The notes under the pieces: generated by a model
The model's input: only the letters and a program-made list of their open reading frames with translations
The model's database searches: none
What the model was told of the DNA's origin: nothing
Shown: one piece after another, positions 7,562 through 14,243 of the stretch
Numbering within the stretch: the first letter of the stretch is position 1
How the letters are laid out: each line of letters opens with the position of its first letter
Program-made: the position numbers and the translations under genes
DNA from: CAZQKL01 sp964593895 [NCBI: uncultured bacterium]
Lineage (GTDB): Bacteria > DYJV01
Direction of reading: 5' to 3'
Length of the DNA stretch: 20,628 nucleotides
Assembly: GCA_964593895.1 (NCBI GenBank)
Contig: CAZQKL010000019.1
Coordinates: 2,537-23,164, forward strand

Positions 7562-8229
7562 AAATATTCCCTGTAATCATATTCTCTTTTTTTAAAAAAT
7601 CTATGAAGTATAACTCCAGCTAAAAAACCTCCAATATGGGCCCACCATGCAATTCCACCAATTTGGGGAGTTAAAAATAGATGCAGTGTTCCAGAAATAA
7701 GTTGAGAAAAAAACCAGAAAAATAAGAAAATCACTGCAGGAATTTCAAAGAAAAAAGGTATTAAAAATATGGGAATTAAAGTTATTATTCTTGAATATGG
7801 AAACATTATCATGTATGCTCCCATAACTCCTGCAATTGCTCCAGATGCTCCAACCACAGGAACAGGAGAAAATTCATTGAAAATATAATGCACAATATTT
7901 GCAATTAAACCACATATTATGTAGAAAATAAAAAATCTAAAATGTCCCATCCTATCTTCAACATTGTCTCCAAAAATCCATAATGCCCACATATTTGAAA
8001 TAAGGTGAAACCAACCACCATGAATAAACATGTTTGAAAACATTGAATAAATATCAAATCCATTTTGGGTAACTTTGAGAGGGACAAGGCCAAAAGTGTA
8101 AAAAAAATACTGTCTTTCTATAGGATTTAAACTTAATTCAAATAAAAAAACCAATACATTAATTCCAATTAAAAAATATACAACAAATGGAGTTTCTCTA
8201 TGTGGAATTGTATCTTTTATTGGTAGCAT
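7531..8229 (-). CDS. Rhomboid-family intramembrane serine protease
   Basis: 232 aa multi-pass membrane protease that cleaves transmembrane substrates. Seen: the N-terminal IPHRETPFVVY segment and first helix (~16-32), the conserved FIHGGWFHLISNMWALWIFG region (loop 1/TM2, ~69-87), the catalytic serine in GASGAIAGVMGAY (S129) and the catalytic histidine in WWAHIGGFLAG (H198). About six membrane helices can be drawn, the minimal bacterial rhomboid form, with a short charged C-tail. It starts directly after the cbiB stop (TAG then ATG), so it is co-transcribed with and translationally coupled to cbiB. Substrates cannot be deduced. Its last ~10 codons overlap the end of the convergent radical SAM gene. 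Confidence 0.93.
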   Translation of the reverse strand: MLPIKDTIPHRETPFVVYFLIGINVLVFLFELSLNPIERQYFFYTFGLVPLKVTQNGFDIYSMFSNMFIHGGWFHLISNMWALWIFGDNVEDRMGHFRFFIFYIICGLIANIVHYIFNEFSPVPVVGASGAIAGVMGAYMIMFPYSRIITLIPIFLIPFFFEIPAVIFLFFWFFSQLISGTLHLFLTPQIGGIAWWAHIGGFLAGVILHRFFKKREYDYREYFYDEIFSRYL

Positions 8230-9165
8230 CTATTTTACTATAACAGTATAAAAATGCAAAGTCAATAAAAATAAAATTGAAGATAAATAAAGCAATTTAT
8301 AGCTTTTTTTTACATGAATAATTGATAATTTTTCTATTTCATCACCAATAAATGGTTTATCATACCATACTCCAAAATATGGAGTTGGACCGCCAAGCTG
8401 AATATTTAATGCACCTGCAAATGCACTTTCTGTGTATCCACTATTTGGAGAATCTGTTTTATTATGGTCTCTTAACATTATTTTAAAAGAATTTTTATAA
8501 TTAAATCTCAAAAGAAATGCTGAAATTACAACTAAAATTCCAGCTATTCTTGATGGAATAAAATTTAGAATATCATCAAGTTTAGCAGAAAAGAAACCAA
8601 AATTTTTGTATTTTGAATTTTTATATCCAATCATTGAATCAAGAGTGTTTACTGTTTTATATAAAAAGGCAAGTTTTATCCCACCAATAAAATAGTAAAA
8701 TATAGGGGCTATTACCCCATCAGTTAAATTTTCAGAAATTGTTTCAATTAAACTTCTAATTATATCAGATTTTTCAAGTTCAAAAGTATCTCTGCTCACA
8801 AGAAATGAGAGTTTTTTTCTTGCTGAATTTATATCATTTAAAATTAAATCATCAACAACCTTTTTTGTTTCAAGATGTAAGCTTCTTAAACTTATTGTGA
8901 AACTGCCGAAAATGGACAAGAGCAAATACGATAAATTACCATGAAATAACGCTAAAACTTTTTCAATTATTGCAGTTATAAAGTAAACACAACCTATTAC
9001 AAATATTGAAAAAATAAGTCCATAAATTTTGTCATCTCTATAAAAAATTTTCTCAGTTTTTGAAATAAATTTTCCAATTATTGCAATTGGATGAGGGAAA
9101 ATAAGTTCAGGGTCTCCAAAAACTAAATCTAAAATAAAACTTCCAATTATTAATAGTTCATTCAT
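8230..9165 (-). CDS. cbiB: Adenosylcobinamide-phosphate synthase CbiB/CobD
   Basis: Integral membrane enzyme that attaches aminopropanol (or its phosphate) to adenosylcobyric acid in late cobamide (B12) synthesis. 311 aa, usual family length. Seen: the N-terminal signature DLVFGDPELIFPHPIAIIG (13-31), the RDTFELEKSDIIRSLIETI region, the ENLTDGVIAPIFYY motif and the C-terminal RDHNKTDSPNSGYTESAFA and LGGP....GVWYDKP segments that mark this family, with about five membrane helices. No other cobalamin genes are visible here. It is the first gene of a two-gene unit with the rhomboid protease, and its neighbour across the convergent junction is a B12-type radical SAM protein. No strong ribosome site precedes the ATG. 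Confidence 0.95.
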   Translation of the reverse strand: MNELLIIGSFILDLVFGDPELIFPHPIAIIGKFISKTEKIFYRDDKIYGLIFSIFVIGCVYFITAIIEKVLALFHGNLSYLLLSIFGSFTISLRSLHLETKKVVDDLILNDINSARKKLSFLVSRDTFELEKSDIIRSLIETISENLTDGVIAPIFYYFIGGIKLAFLYKTVNTLDSMIGYKNSKYKNFGFFSAKLDDILNFIPSRIAGILVVISAFLLRFNYKNSFKIMLRDHNKTDSPNSGYTESAFAGALNIQLGGPTPYFGVWYDKPFIGDEIEKLSIIHVKKSYKLLYLSSILFLLTLHFYTVIVK

Positions 9166-9174
9166 TGAATTTTC

Positions 9175-9202
9175 TCTTTACATTAAAGAATATTTTTTTC
9201 AA
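9175..9202 (-). promoter_or_regulatory. Weak candidate promoter for cbiB
   Basis: On the minus strand, TTGAAA (9202-9197), a 16-bp spacer and TAAAGA (9180-9175), with expected start of transcription about 10 nt or less before the cbiB ATG at 9165. The -10 match is mediocre and the region is very AT-rich. Confidence 0.25.
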
Positions 9203-9203
9203 C

Positions 9204-9226
9204 TCAAAATTTTGAAAAAATTCAAA
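9204..9226. promoter_or_regulatory. Palindromes in the cbiB-trmFO divergent intergenic region
   Basis: A perfect 12-bp palindrome, TCAAAATTTTGA (9204-9215), overlaps a second inverted repeat TTTGAA-AAAA-TTCAAA (9211-9226). Both cover the trmFO -35 element and lie between the divergent cbiB and trmFO starts, a place where an operator could act on trmFO or on both genes. AT-rich DNA makes such symmetry likely by chance, so this is only a candidate. Confidence 0.25.
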
Positions 9227-9240
9227 TTATATGGTAAAAT
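9212..9240 (+). promoter_or_regulatory. Extended -10 promoter for trmFO, predicted leaderless
   Basis: TTGAAA (9212-9217), a 17-bp spacer and TAAAAT (9235-9240) preceded by an extended -10 TGG (9232-9234). Transcription would start about 7 nt past the -10, at about 9247, which is the A of the trmFO ATG. There is no Shine-Dalgarno between the promoter and the ATG, as expected for a leaderless message. Confidence 0.65.
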
Positions 9241-9246
9241 TTTTTT

Positions 9247-10560
9247 ATGAAAGTTAACATTATTGGAGCTGGACTTGCAGGAAGTGAAGCTTCTTACCAG
9301 CTTGCCAAAAATGGTATAGAAGTCAATCTCTTTGAAATGCGTCCAAAAAAATTTACTCCTGCTCATAAAACTGAAAAATTTGCTGAACTTGTGTGCAGTA
9401 ATTCTTTAAGAAGTGATGATGAAACTCATCCTGCTGGGATTTTAAAAAAAGAATTGGAAGAACTTGATTCATTATTGATAAAAGTTGCAAGAGAATATGC
9501 TATTCCTGGAGGAAGGTCTCTTGTTGTTGATAGAGAAAAATTTTCAAATAAAATAACAGAAATTTTAAAATCTCATCCAAAGATAAATGTTATTAATAAA
9601 GAAGTAAAATCAATTAGTGAAATTAATGGAATTACAATAATTGCTACTGGACCTTTAACATCTGAAGCCCTATTAAATGATTTAAAAGAAATAACAGGTA
9701 ATGATAATCTATACTTTTTTGATGCAATAAGTCCAATAGTTGAAGCTGATTCAATTGATATGAACCATGCATTTTATGGTTCAAGATATGAAAATAGAGA
9801 TGATTTTATTAACTGTCCATTAACTGAAGAGGAATATTTCAAATTTATAAATGAATTAAAAAAAGCAAAAACATTTCCTTTAAGGGAATTTGAAAAGGAA
9901 ATTCACTTTGAAGGATGCATGCCAATAGAAGAAATGGCAAAAAGGGGAGATTTAACACTTGCTTATGGTCCTATGAAACCAGTAGGACTTATTGACCCAA
10001 AGACTGGGAAAATGCCATTTAGTGTTGTGCAGTTAAGGAAAGAAAATAAAGAGGGAACCGCTTATAATATTGTTGGATTTCAAACAAAAATGCTTATTTC
10101 TGAGCAGGAAAGAGTTTTTAGATTAATTCCATGTTTAAAAAATGCAAAATTTTTAAGATATGGCTCTATGCATAAAAATATTTATATAAATTCACCATTA
10201 GTTTTAAATGATGATATGAGTCTTAAAAATAGAAAAGATGTTTTCATAGCAGGTCAACTTTCAGGAGTTGAAGGATACATTGAATCAATTGCTCACGGGC
10301 TTTTGGTAAGTTTAATTGTTTTATTTAAAATAAAAGGAAAAGAGTTTCCATTTCCAGAAAATAGTTTTGCAATTGGATCTCTGTATAGATTTTTAAGAGA
10401 AGAAAAGGAAAATTTTCAACCATCAAATATAAACTTTGGACTTTTTAAATATCCAAAAGAGTTTAGAAAAATAAAAAATATAAAGTTAAAAAGAAAAAAA
10501 ATTGCTGAATTTTCATGGAAAAATTTTCAATCATGGAAGGAAAAATTAACTAAATCATGA
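9247..10560 (+). CDS. trmFO: Folate-dependent tRNA (uracil-54-C5)-methyltransferase TrmFO
   Basis: Flavoenzyme that makes ribothymidine at position 54 of the tRNA T-loop, using methylenetetrahydrofolate as carbon donor and FADH2 as reductant. 437 aa, usual length. Seen: FAD-binding GAGLAG (7-12), the LFEMRPKKFTPAHKT segment, CSNSLRSD with the conserved C50, and FEGCMPIEEMAKRG with C224. These two cysteines match the catalytic pair known in Bacillus and Thermus TrmFO. LAYGPMKPVGL, VQLRKEN, GFQTK and C-terminal GQLSGVEGYIESIAHG are further family motifs. Related MnmG (GidA) is longer and lacks the C-terminal context seen here. It is the first gene of a unit with the polysaccharide deacetylase, and no ribosome site is present, consistent with the promoter position. 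Confidence 0.97.
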   Translation: MKVNIIGAGLAGSEASYQLAKNGIEVNLFEMRPKKFTPAHKTEKFAELVCSNSLRSDDETHPAGILKKELEELDSLLIKVAREYAIPGGRSLVVDREKFSNKITEILKSHPKINVINKEVKSISEINGITIIATGPLTSEALLNDLKEITGNDNLYFFDAISPIVEADSIDMNHAFYGSRYENRDDFINCPLTEEEYFKFINELKKAKTFPLREFEKEIHFEGCMPIEEMAKRGDLTLAYGPMKPVGLIDPKTGKMPFSVVQLRKENKEGTAYNIVGFQTKMLISEQERVFRLIPCLKNAKFLRYGSMHKNIYINSPLVLNDDMSLKNRKDVFIAGQLSGVEGYIESIAHGLLVSLIVLFKIKGKEFPFPENSFAIGSLYRFLREEKENFQPSNINFGLFKYPKEFRKIKNIKLKRKKIAEFSWKNFQSWKEKLTKS

Positions 10561-11426
10561 GATGCTTATACATAATTTTTTATCACAGAGTTCTACCTGA
10601 AAACCTTAAAGCCTTTGAAAAGCAGATAAAAATTTTAAAAAAAACAACAAAAATAATTGACATTAATGAAATTGAGAATATTGAAAAAAACTCTGTAATT
10701 ATAACTTTTGATGATGGCTATTTTGATAATTTTGTTTTTGCCTATCCAATTTTAAAAAAATATAATGTAAAAGCCACAATTTTTCTTATAACAGGAAAAA
10801 TATTACCAGATGGAAGAAGAAAAACTCTTAATGATTACTGGTATGGTAAAAAAAGTCTGGAAGAATTAATAAATCAAAAAAAATTGGGTGATTTTCTCTC
10901 ATGGGAAGAAATTAAAATTATGCACACAAGTGGTCTAATAAACTTTCAAGCGCATTCCCATAACCATTACTCTCATTTTGTAGATAATAAAATCTTAAAA
11001 AAACCTTCAAGAAAATTAAAAAACTTGAATATAAATTGGGATAAAAACTATTTTTTTAAAATTTCAAGCTATCTTAAAGGCTTTGAATATTTACCAGAAA
11101 AGAGAAGGTTTGAAACAACTGAAGAAAGAAAAAAAAGATTACACATTGAATTTTTAAAACCAATAGAGGAGATAAAAAAGAATTTAGGTTATACTCCCTC
11201 TCATTTCTGTTGGCCATGGGGAGAATATGATGAATTTTCAGTAAAAGTTGCAAAAAGTTATGGCTACAAATATTTTTATACTACTCAAAAAGGTGTTATT
11301 TGTAAAAATTTAAATAGAGATGAAATCCCAAGAATTAGCTCTTCTTTTAAATTTTTCACTTTTTTAAAAAGAAATTTTTTGTATCCTAATTTATTAGCTT
11401 CCTATATATTAAAATTGAAATATTAG
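10557..11426 (+). CDS. Polysaccharide deacetylase (carbohydrate esterase 4 / NodB-like), no signal peptide
   Basis: 289 aa metal-dependent deacetylase domain protein, probably removing acetyl groups from an N-acetylated sugar polymer or precursor. Seen: N-terminal IIFYHRV, motif 1 TFDDGY (50-55, catalytic base plus metal Asp), motif 2 HSHNH (H133 and H137, metal ligands) and FCWPWGEYDE (217-226), equivalent to the usual R-P-P/Y-P-Y-G motif, followed by YGYKYFYTT. Residues about 85-200 contain a lysine-rich insertion. No signal peptide or membrane helix is visible, so it may act on a cytoplasmic, lipid-linked or nucleotide-linked substrate, or its export route is unseen. It overlaps trmFO by 4 nt (ATGA) and is translationally coupled, an odd partner for a tRNA-modification gene. 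Confidence 0.87.
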   Translation: MRCLYIIFYHRVLPENLKAFEKQIKILKKTTKIIDINEIENIEKNSVIITFDDGYFDNFVFAYPILKKYNVKATIFLITGKILPDGRRKTLNDYWYGKKSLEELINQKKLGDFLSWEEIKIMHTSGLINFQAHSHNHYSHFVDNKILKKPSRKLKNLNINWDKNYFFKISSYLKGFEYLPEKRRFETTEERKKRLHIEFLKPIEEIKKNLGYTPSHFCWPWGEYDEFSVKVAKSYGYKYFYTTQKGVICKNLNRDEIPRISSSFKFFTFLKRNFLYPNLLASYILKLKY

Positions 11427-11443
11427 ATTTAATGTGCTAAATA
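11415..11443 (+). promoter_or_regulatory. Extended -10 promoter for the octaheme cytochrome gene
   Basis: TTGAAA (11415-11420), a 17-bp spacer and TAAATA (11438-11443) preceded by TGC (11435-11437). The -35 lies inside the last codons of the deacetylase gene. Expected transcription start at about 11450, leaving a leader of about 24 nt that carries the strong ribosome site AAGGGGGG (11460-11467), 6 nt before the ATG at 11474. Confidence 0.6.
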
Positions 11444-11473
11444 ATTTTCTGAAAATTTTAAGGGGGGAATGAA

Positions 11474-12562
11474 ATGAAAAAAAAGATAGTTGTTTTAATA
11501 ATTTTACTTTTAATAATTGGATTTTTCGGAACAATAGAGATTTTTCATTATACCTCTGAACCTCAATTCTGTGCAATCTGCCATCCCAAAAAATCTCCTG
11601 GGGTAAATGGAGAAGTTTATACTTGGAGATTATCAGTTCATGCAAAAGCTGATGTTGAATGTCTTGACTGTCATGCAAAACCTGGAGTTTTTTATTACTT
11701 TTTGAGAAAAATTGTTGCTGCAAAAGACCCAATCACTCAAATTACTCACTCTACTGAGGAAATTGAAAAAAGATTATCTCATCCTTCAGAAGATGCTGCA
11801 CCAGAAGGATCATGTTTATTCTGTCACTCAGATGATTTCAACAAAAAATATAGAAGCTCTCATTTTATGACATTACCAACAAAATTTTTAAAGTTTAGAA
11901 ATCTTGATTATGTGGTTAATCCTCAATACAGAAAGGCTCATGGTTTACCAGATATTGAAAAAACAGATTATGTGAAAGGTTATAACTTTTCTCACAAAGA
12001 CCATTTTGAGAATTTTGAGGATTTAAAATGTATAACCTGTCATTTTAACCAATTTGCTCATCCTGATTACAGAATTAATTATGCATATAAAATGAAAATG
12101 GTTTGCTTCAAGTGTCATGAAGAAGAAGGAGGACCTGATAATAAAAACTGCACAAAATGCCATGTTATTCAAGACAAAATTAGAAATGCTAAAATTAAAG
12201 GTGTAGAAGGTGATGAAGATGTAATGATAGACTTAAAATGTACAGATTGCCATAAATCATTTAAAAAGTTACCAGATAAAAAAGTATGTATTGATTGCCA
12301 TGATGGAGATGTTGAATATGGAAAAACCCTTGTTGAATGGAAAAGAAAAATTCAAAATAGATTAATAAAAATTGAGCTTTTGTATGAAAAAGCCAAGGTA
12401 AAAGCTGAAAAAAATAAAAATTTAGAAGAAAAATTTAGAGAAGGTGAAAGATTATACAAAGATGTTTTAAATGATTCATCAAAAGGAGTTCATAACTTTG
12501 AATACATAAACGCAATACTTGATAAAGCAGAAAATATTTTTAAATCATTGCTTGAAAAATAA
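11474..12562 (+). CDS. Membrane-anchored octaheme c-type cytochrome (NapC/NirT-like start, NrfA-like tail)
   Basis: 362 aa. A single N-terminal helix (5-22) anchors the protein, with the rest outside the inner membrane. Eight haem-binding CxxCH motifs begin at residues 33, 63, 114, 186, 211, 226, 256 and 272. The first two, with S-x-H spacing between them, resemble NapC/NirT quinol-oxidising cytochromes. The middle set (FSHKDHF before CITCH, then CFKCH, CTKCH) resembles cytochrome c3/c7 modules with paired axial histidines. After the last haem comes an ~85-residue helical, charged tail with GVHNFEYINAILDKA, a motif typical of the C-terminal helices of NrfA and related multihaem enzymes. No CxxCK haem is present. 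It probably moves electrons from the quinone pool to periplasmic or external acceptors; a reductase function is possible but unproven. Own promoter and strong ribosome site. Confidence 0.88.
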   Translation: MKKKIVVLIILLLIIGFFGTIEIFHYTSEPQFCAICHPKKSPGVNGEVYTWRLSVHAKADVECLDCHAKPGVFYYFLRKIVAAKDPITQITHSTEEIEKRLSHPSEDAAPEGSCLFCHSDDFNKKYRSSHFMTLPTKFLKFRNLDYVVNPQYRKAHGLPDIEKTDYVKGYNFSHKDHFENFEDLKCITCHFNQFAHPDYRINYAYKMKMVCFKCHEEEGGPDNKNCTKCHVIQDKIRNAKIKGVEGDEDVMIDLKCTDCHKSFKKLPDKKVCIDCHDGDVEYGKTLVEWKRKIQNRLIKIELLYEKAKVKAEKNKNLEEKFREGERLYKDVLNDSSKGVHNFEYINAILDKAENIFKSLLEK

Positions 12563-12580
12563 AACTATATTTGATAATAA
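12552..12580 (+). promoter_or_regulatory. Extended -10 promoter for the acyl-CoA synthetase gene
   Basis: TTGAAA (12552-12557), a 17-bp spacer and TAATAA (12575-12580) preceded by TGA (12572-12574). The -35 overlaps the last codons of the cytochrome gene. Expected transcription start at about 12587, about 30 nt before the ATG at 12617. The same layout is seen at trmFO and at the cytochrome. Confidence 0.55.
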
Positions 12581-12603
12581 AACTTTAACAAAAACAAATA
12601 ATT

Positions 12604-12608
12604 GGAGG
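12604..12608 (+). promoter_or_regulatory. Ribosome binding site that fixes the acyl-CoA synthetase start
   Basis: GGAGG placed 8 nt before the ATG at 12617. A TTG codon at 12602 in the same frame overlaps this site and cannot be the start. Confidence 0.85.
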
Positions 12609-12616
12609 TAATAAGA

Positions 12617-14197
12617 ATGATTATTACTGAAATTTTAGCAAGAAATAGAAGAATGTATGGTGATGAGATTGCACTAATTGAAAGAAATCCAGAGAAAAAT
12701 TTAAGACGTGAGATAACCTGGCTTCAGTTTGATGAAGAAGCAAACAAAGTTGCAAATTTTTTGATAGATATGGGAGTAAAAAAAGGGGACAAAGTTATAC
12801 ACCTTATGACAAACTGTCTTGAATGGCTTCCTGCATATTTTGGAATTTTAAGAACAGGAGCTTGGGCTGTCCCATTAAATTTTAGATTTTCTGCTCAAGA
12901 TATAAATTATTGCACAGAAATTTCTGAAGCAAAGGTTATGATATTTGGTCCTGAATTTGTTGATAGAATAAAAGAGGTAAAAGATAAACTTGATAGATTT
13001 ATAGAAAAGTATGTTTTTGTTGGAAATGATGGAGTGACACCAAAACCTGATTTTGCAGAAGATTATTATGAACTTTTGAAAAAATATCCAGCTGATGATC
13101 CAAAAGTTCCTCTTGAGATTACTGATGATGCTGCATTATACTTTACTTCTGGAACAACAGGTCAACCAAAACCTATTCTTTTAACGCATAGAAATTTAGA
13201 ATTTGCTTGTATTGTTGAAAACAGACATCATCTTCAAACCCATGAAGATAATTTTATTTTAATTCCTCCACTTTATCATACTGGAGCTAAAATGCATTGG
13301 TTTGGAAATTTTATTGTTGGAGCTAAAGCTGTTATATTAAGGGGAGTTTCTCCTAAATGGATATTAGAAGCTGTTTCAGAAGAGGGTGGAACAATTGTGT
13401 GGCTTCTTGTTCCATGGGCACAAGATATTTTAGTTGCAATAGAAACAGGTGAAGTTAATCTTAAAGATTATAAATTAGACCAATGGAGACTTATGCATAT
13501 TGGAGCTCAACCTGTGCCACCTGCACTTATAAAAAAATGGCTTGAAGTATTTCCTCACCATAAATATGACACAAATTATGGTTTAAGCGAAGCAACAGGT
13601 CCAGGTTGTGTTCATCTTGGAATGGAAAATGTCCACAAAGTTGGAGCAATTGGAAAACCTGGATTTGACTGGGAATATAAAATTGTTGATTTTGAAGGTA
13701 AGCCTGTTAAAAAAGGAGAAGTTGGTGAACTTATAGTAAAAGGTCCAGGTGTAATGAAATGCTACTATAAAAATCCTGAAGCAACTAAAAACACAATTAA
13801 AGATGGTTGGTTATACACTGGAGATATGGCAAGAGAAGATGAAGATGGTTTTATCTATCTTGTTGATAGGAAAAAAGATATAATTATTGTTGGTGGTGAA
13901 AATATATTCCCTGTTGAAATTGAAGATTTTCTTGCAGAACATCCAGATATTCAAGACGCAGCTGTAATTGGTATTCCTGATGAAAGACTTGGTGAAATTC
14001 CTATTGCTATAATCAAATTAAAACCTGGAAGAACTCTTACAGAAGAAGAAATTTTAAAATATTGCGAAAAATTACCAAGATATAAAAGACCTCGCAAAGT
14101 CTTCTTTGATGATGTTCCAAGAAATCCAACTGGAAAAATTGAAAAACCTAAATTAAGGAAAAAATACGCAGGTATTGAAACTTCTTTCAAGATTTAA
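12617..14197 (+). CDS. AMP-forming acyl-CoA synthetase / ligase
   Basis: 526 aa member of the adenylate-forming (ANL) superfamily, activating a carboxylic acid through an acyl-AMP and passing it to CoA. Seen (numbered from this ATG): P-loop [10 protein letters not shown] (176-185), the A5 region [10 protein letters not shown], the [22 protein letters not shown] hinge region, [14 protein letters not shown], and the C-terminal catalytic lysine in [13 protein letters not shown]. Length and motifs fit medium/long-chain fatty acid or aryl/branched acid ligases; acetyl-CoA synthetase is less likely, since that family is longer with a distinctive N-terminus. The substrate cannot be read from the sequence. 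It has its own promoter, a strong ribosome site and a terminator, so it is a single-gene unit between a cytochrome and a chemoreceptor, suggesting use of organic acids as electron donors (inference). Confidence 0.93.
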   Translation: MIITEILARNRRMYGDEIALIERNPEKNLRREITWLQFDEEANKVANFLIDMGVKKGDKVIHLMTNCLEWLPAYFGILRTGAWAVPLNFRFSAQDINYCTEISEAKVMIFGPEFVDRIKEVKDKLDRFIEKYVFVGNDGVTPKPDFAEDYYELLKKYPADDPKVPLEITDDAALYFTSGTTGQPKPILLTHRNLEFACIVENRHHLQTHEDNFILIPPLYHTGAKMHWFGNFIVGAKAVILRGVSPKWILEAVSEEGGTIVWLLVPWAQDILVAIETGEVNLKDYKLDQWRLMHIGAQPVPPALIKKWLEVFPHHKYDTNYGLSEATGPGCVHLGMENVHKVGAIGKPGFDWEYKIVDFEGKPVKKGEVGELIVKGPGVMKCYYKNPEATKNTIKDGWLYTGDMAREDEDGFIYLVDRKKDIIIVGGENIFPVEIEDFLAEHPDIQDAAVIGIPDERLGEIPIAIIKLKPGRTLTEEEILKYCEKLPRYKRPRKVFFDDVPRNPTGKIEKPKLRKKYAGIETSFKI

Positions 14198-14201
14198 AAT
14201 T

Positions 14202-14224
14202 AAAAGCCTTTCGGGGCTTTTTTT
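14202..14224 (+). terminator. Intrinsic terminator after the acyl-CoA synthetase gene
   Basis: Stem AAAAGCCT (14202-14209), TTCG loop (14210-14213), stem GGGCTTTT (14214-14221) with one T-G pair, and a run of seven T ending at 14224. It begins 5 nt after the synthetase stop and ends just 6 nt before the chemoreceptor ribosome site, so it also forms part of the leader region of the next gene. Confidence 0.88.
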
Positions 14225-14230
14225 AATTTT

Positions 14231-14237
14231 AAGGAGG
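14231..14237 (+). promoter_or_regulatory. Ribosome binding site that fixes the chemoreceptor start
   Basis: AAGGAGG located 6 nt before the ATG at 14244. Codons further upstream in the same frame would put the start inside the synthetase gene and across the terminator, so they are rejected. Confidence 0.9.
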
Positions 14238-14243
14238 TTAAAA

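Noticed and set aside
12602-12616. TTG at 12602 as the acyl-CoA synthetase start
   Set aside because: It overlaps the GGAGG ribosome site that serves the ATG at 12617.
14175-14243. Upstream extension of the chemoreceptor frame to an ATG at 14175
   Set aside because: It would overlap the synthetase C-terminus and pass through a terminator hairpin. The strong AAGGAGG at 14231 fixes the start at 14244.
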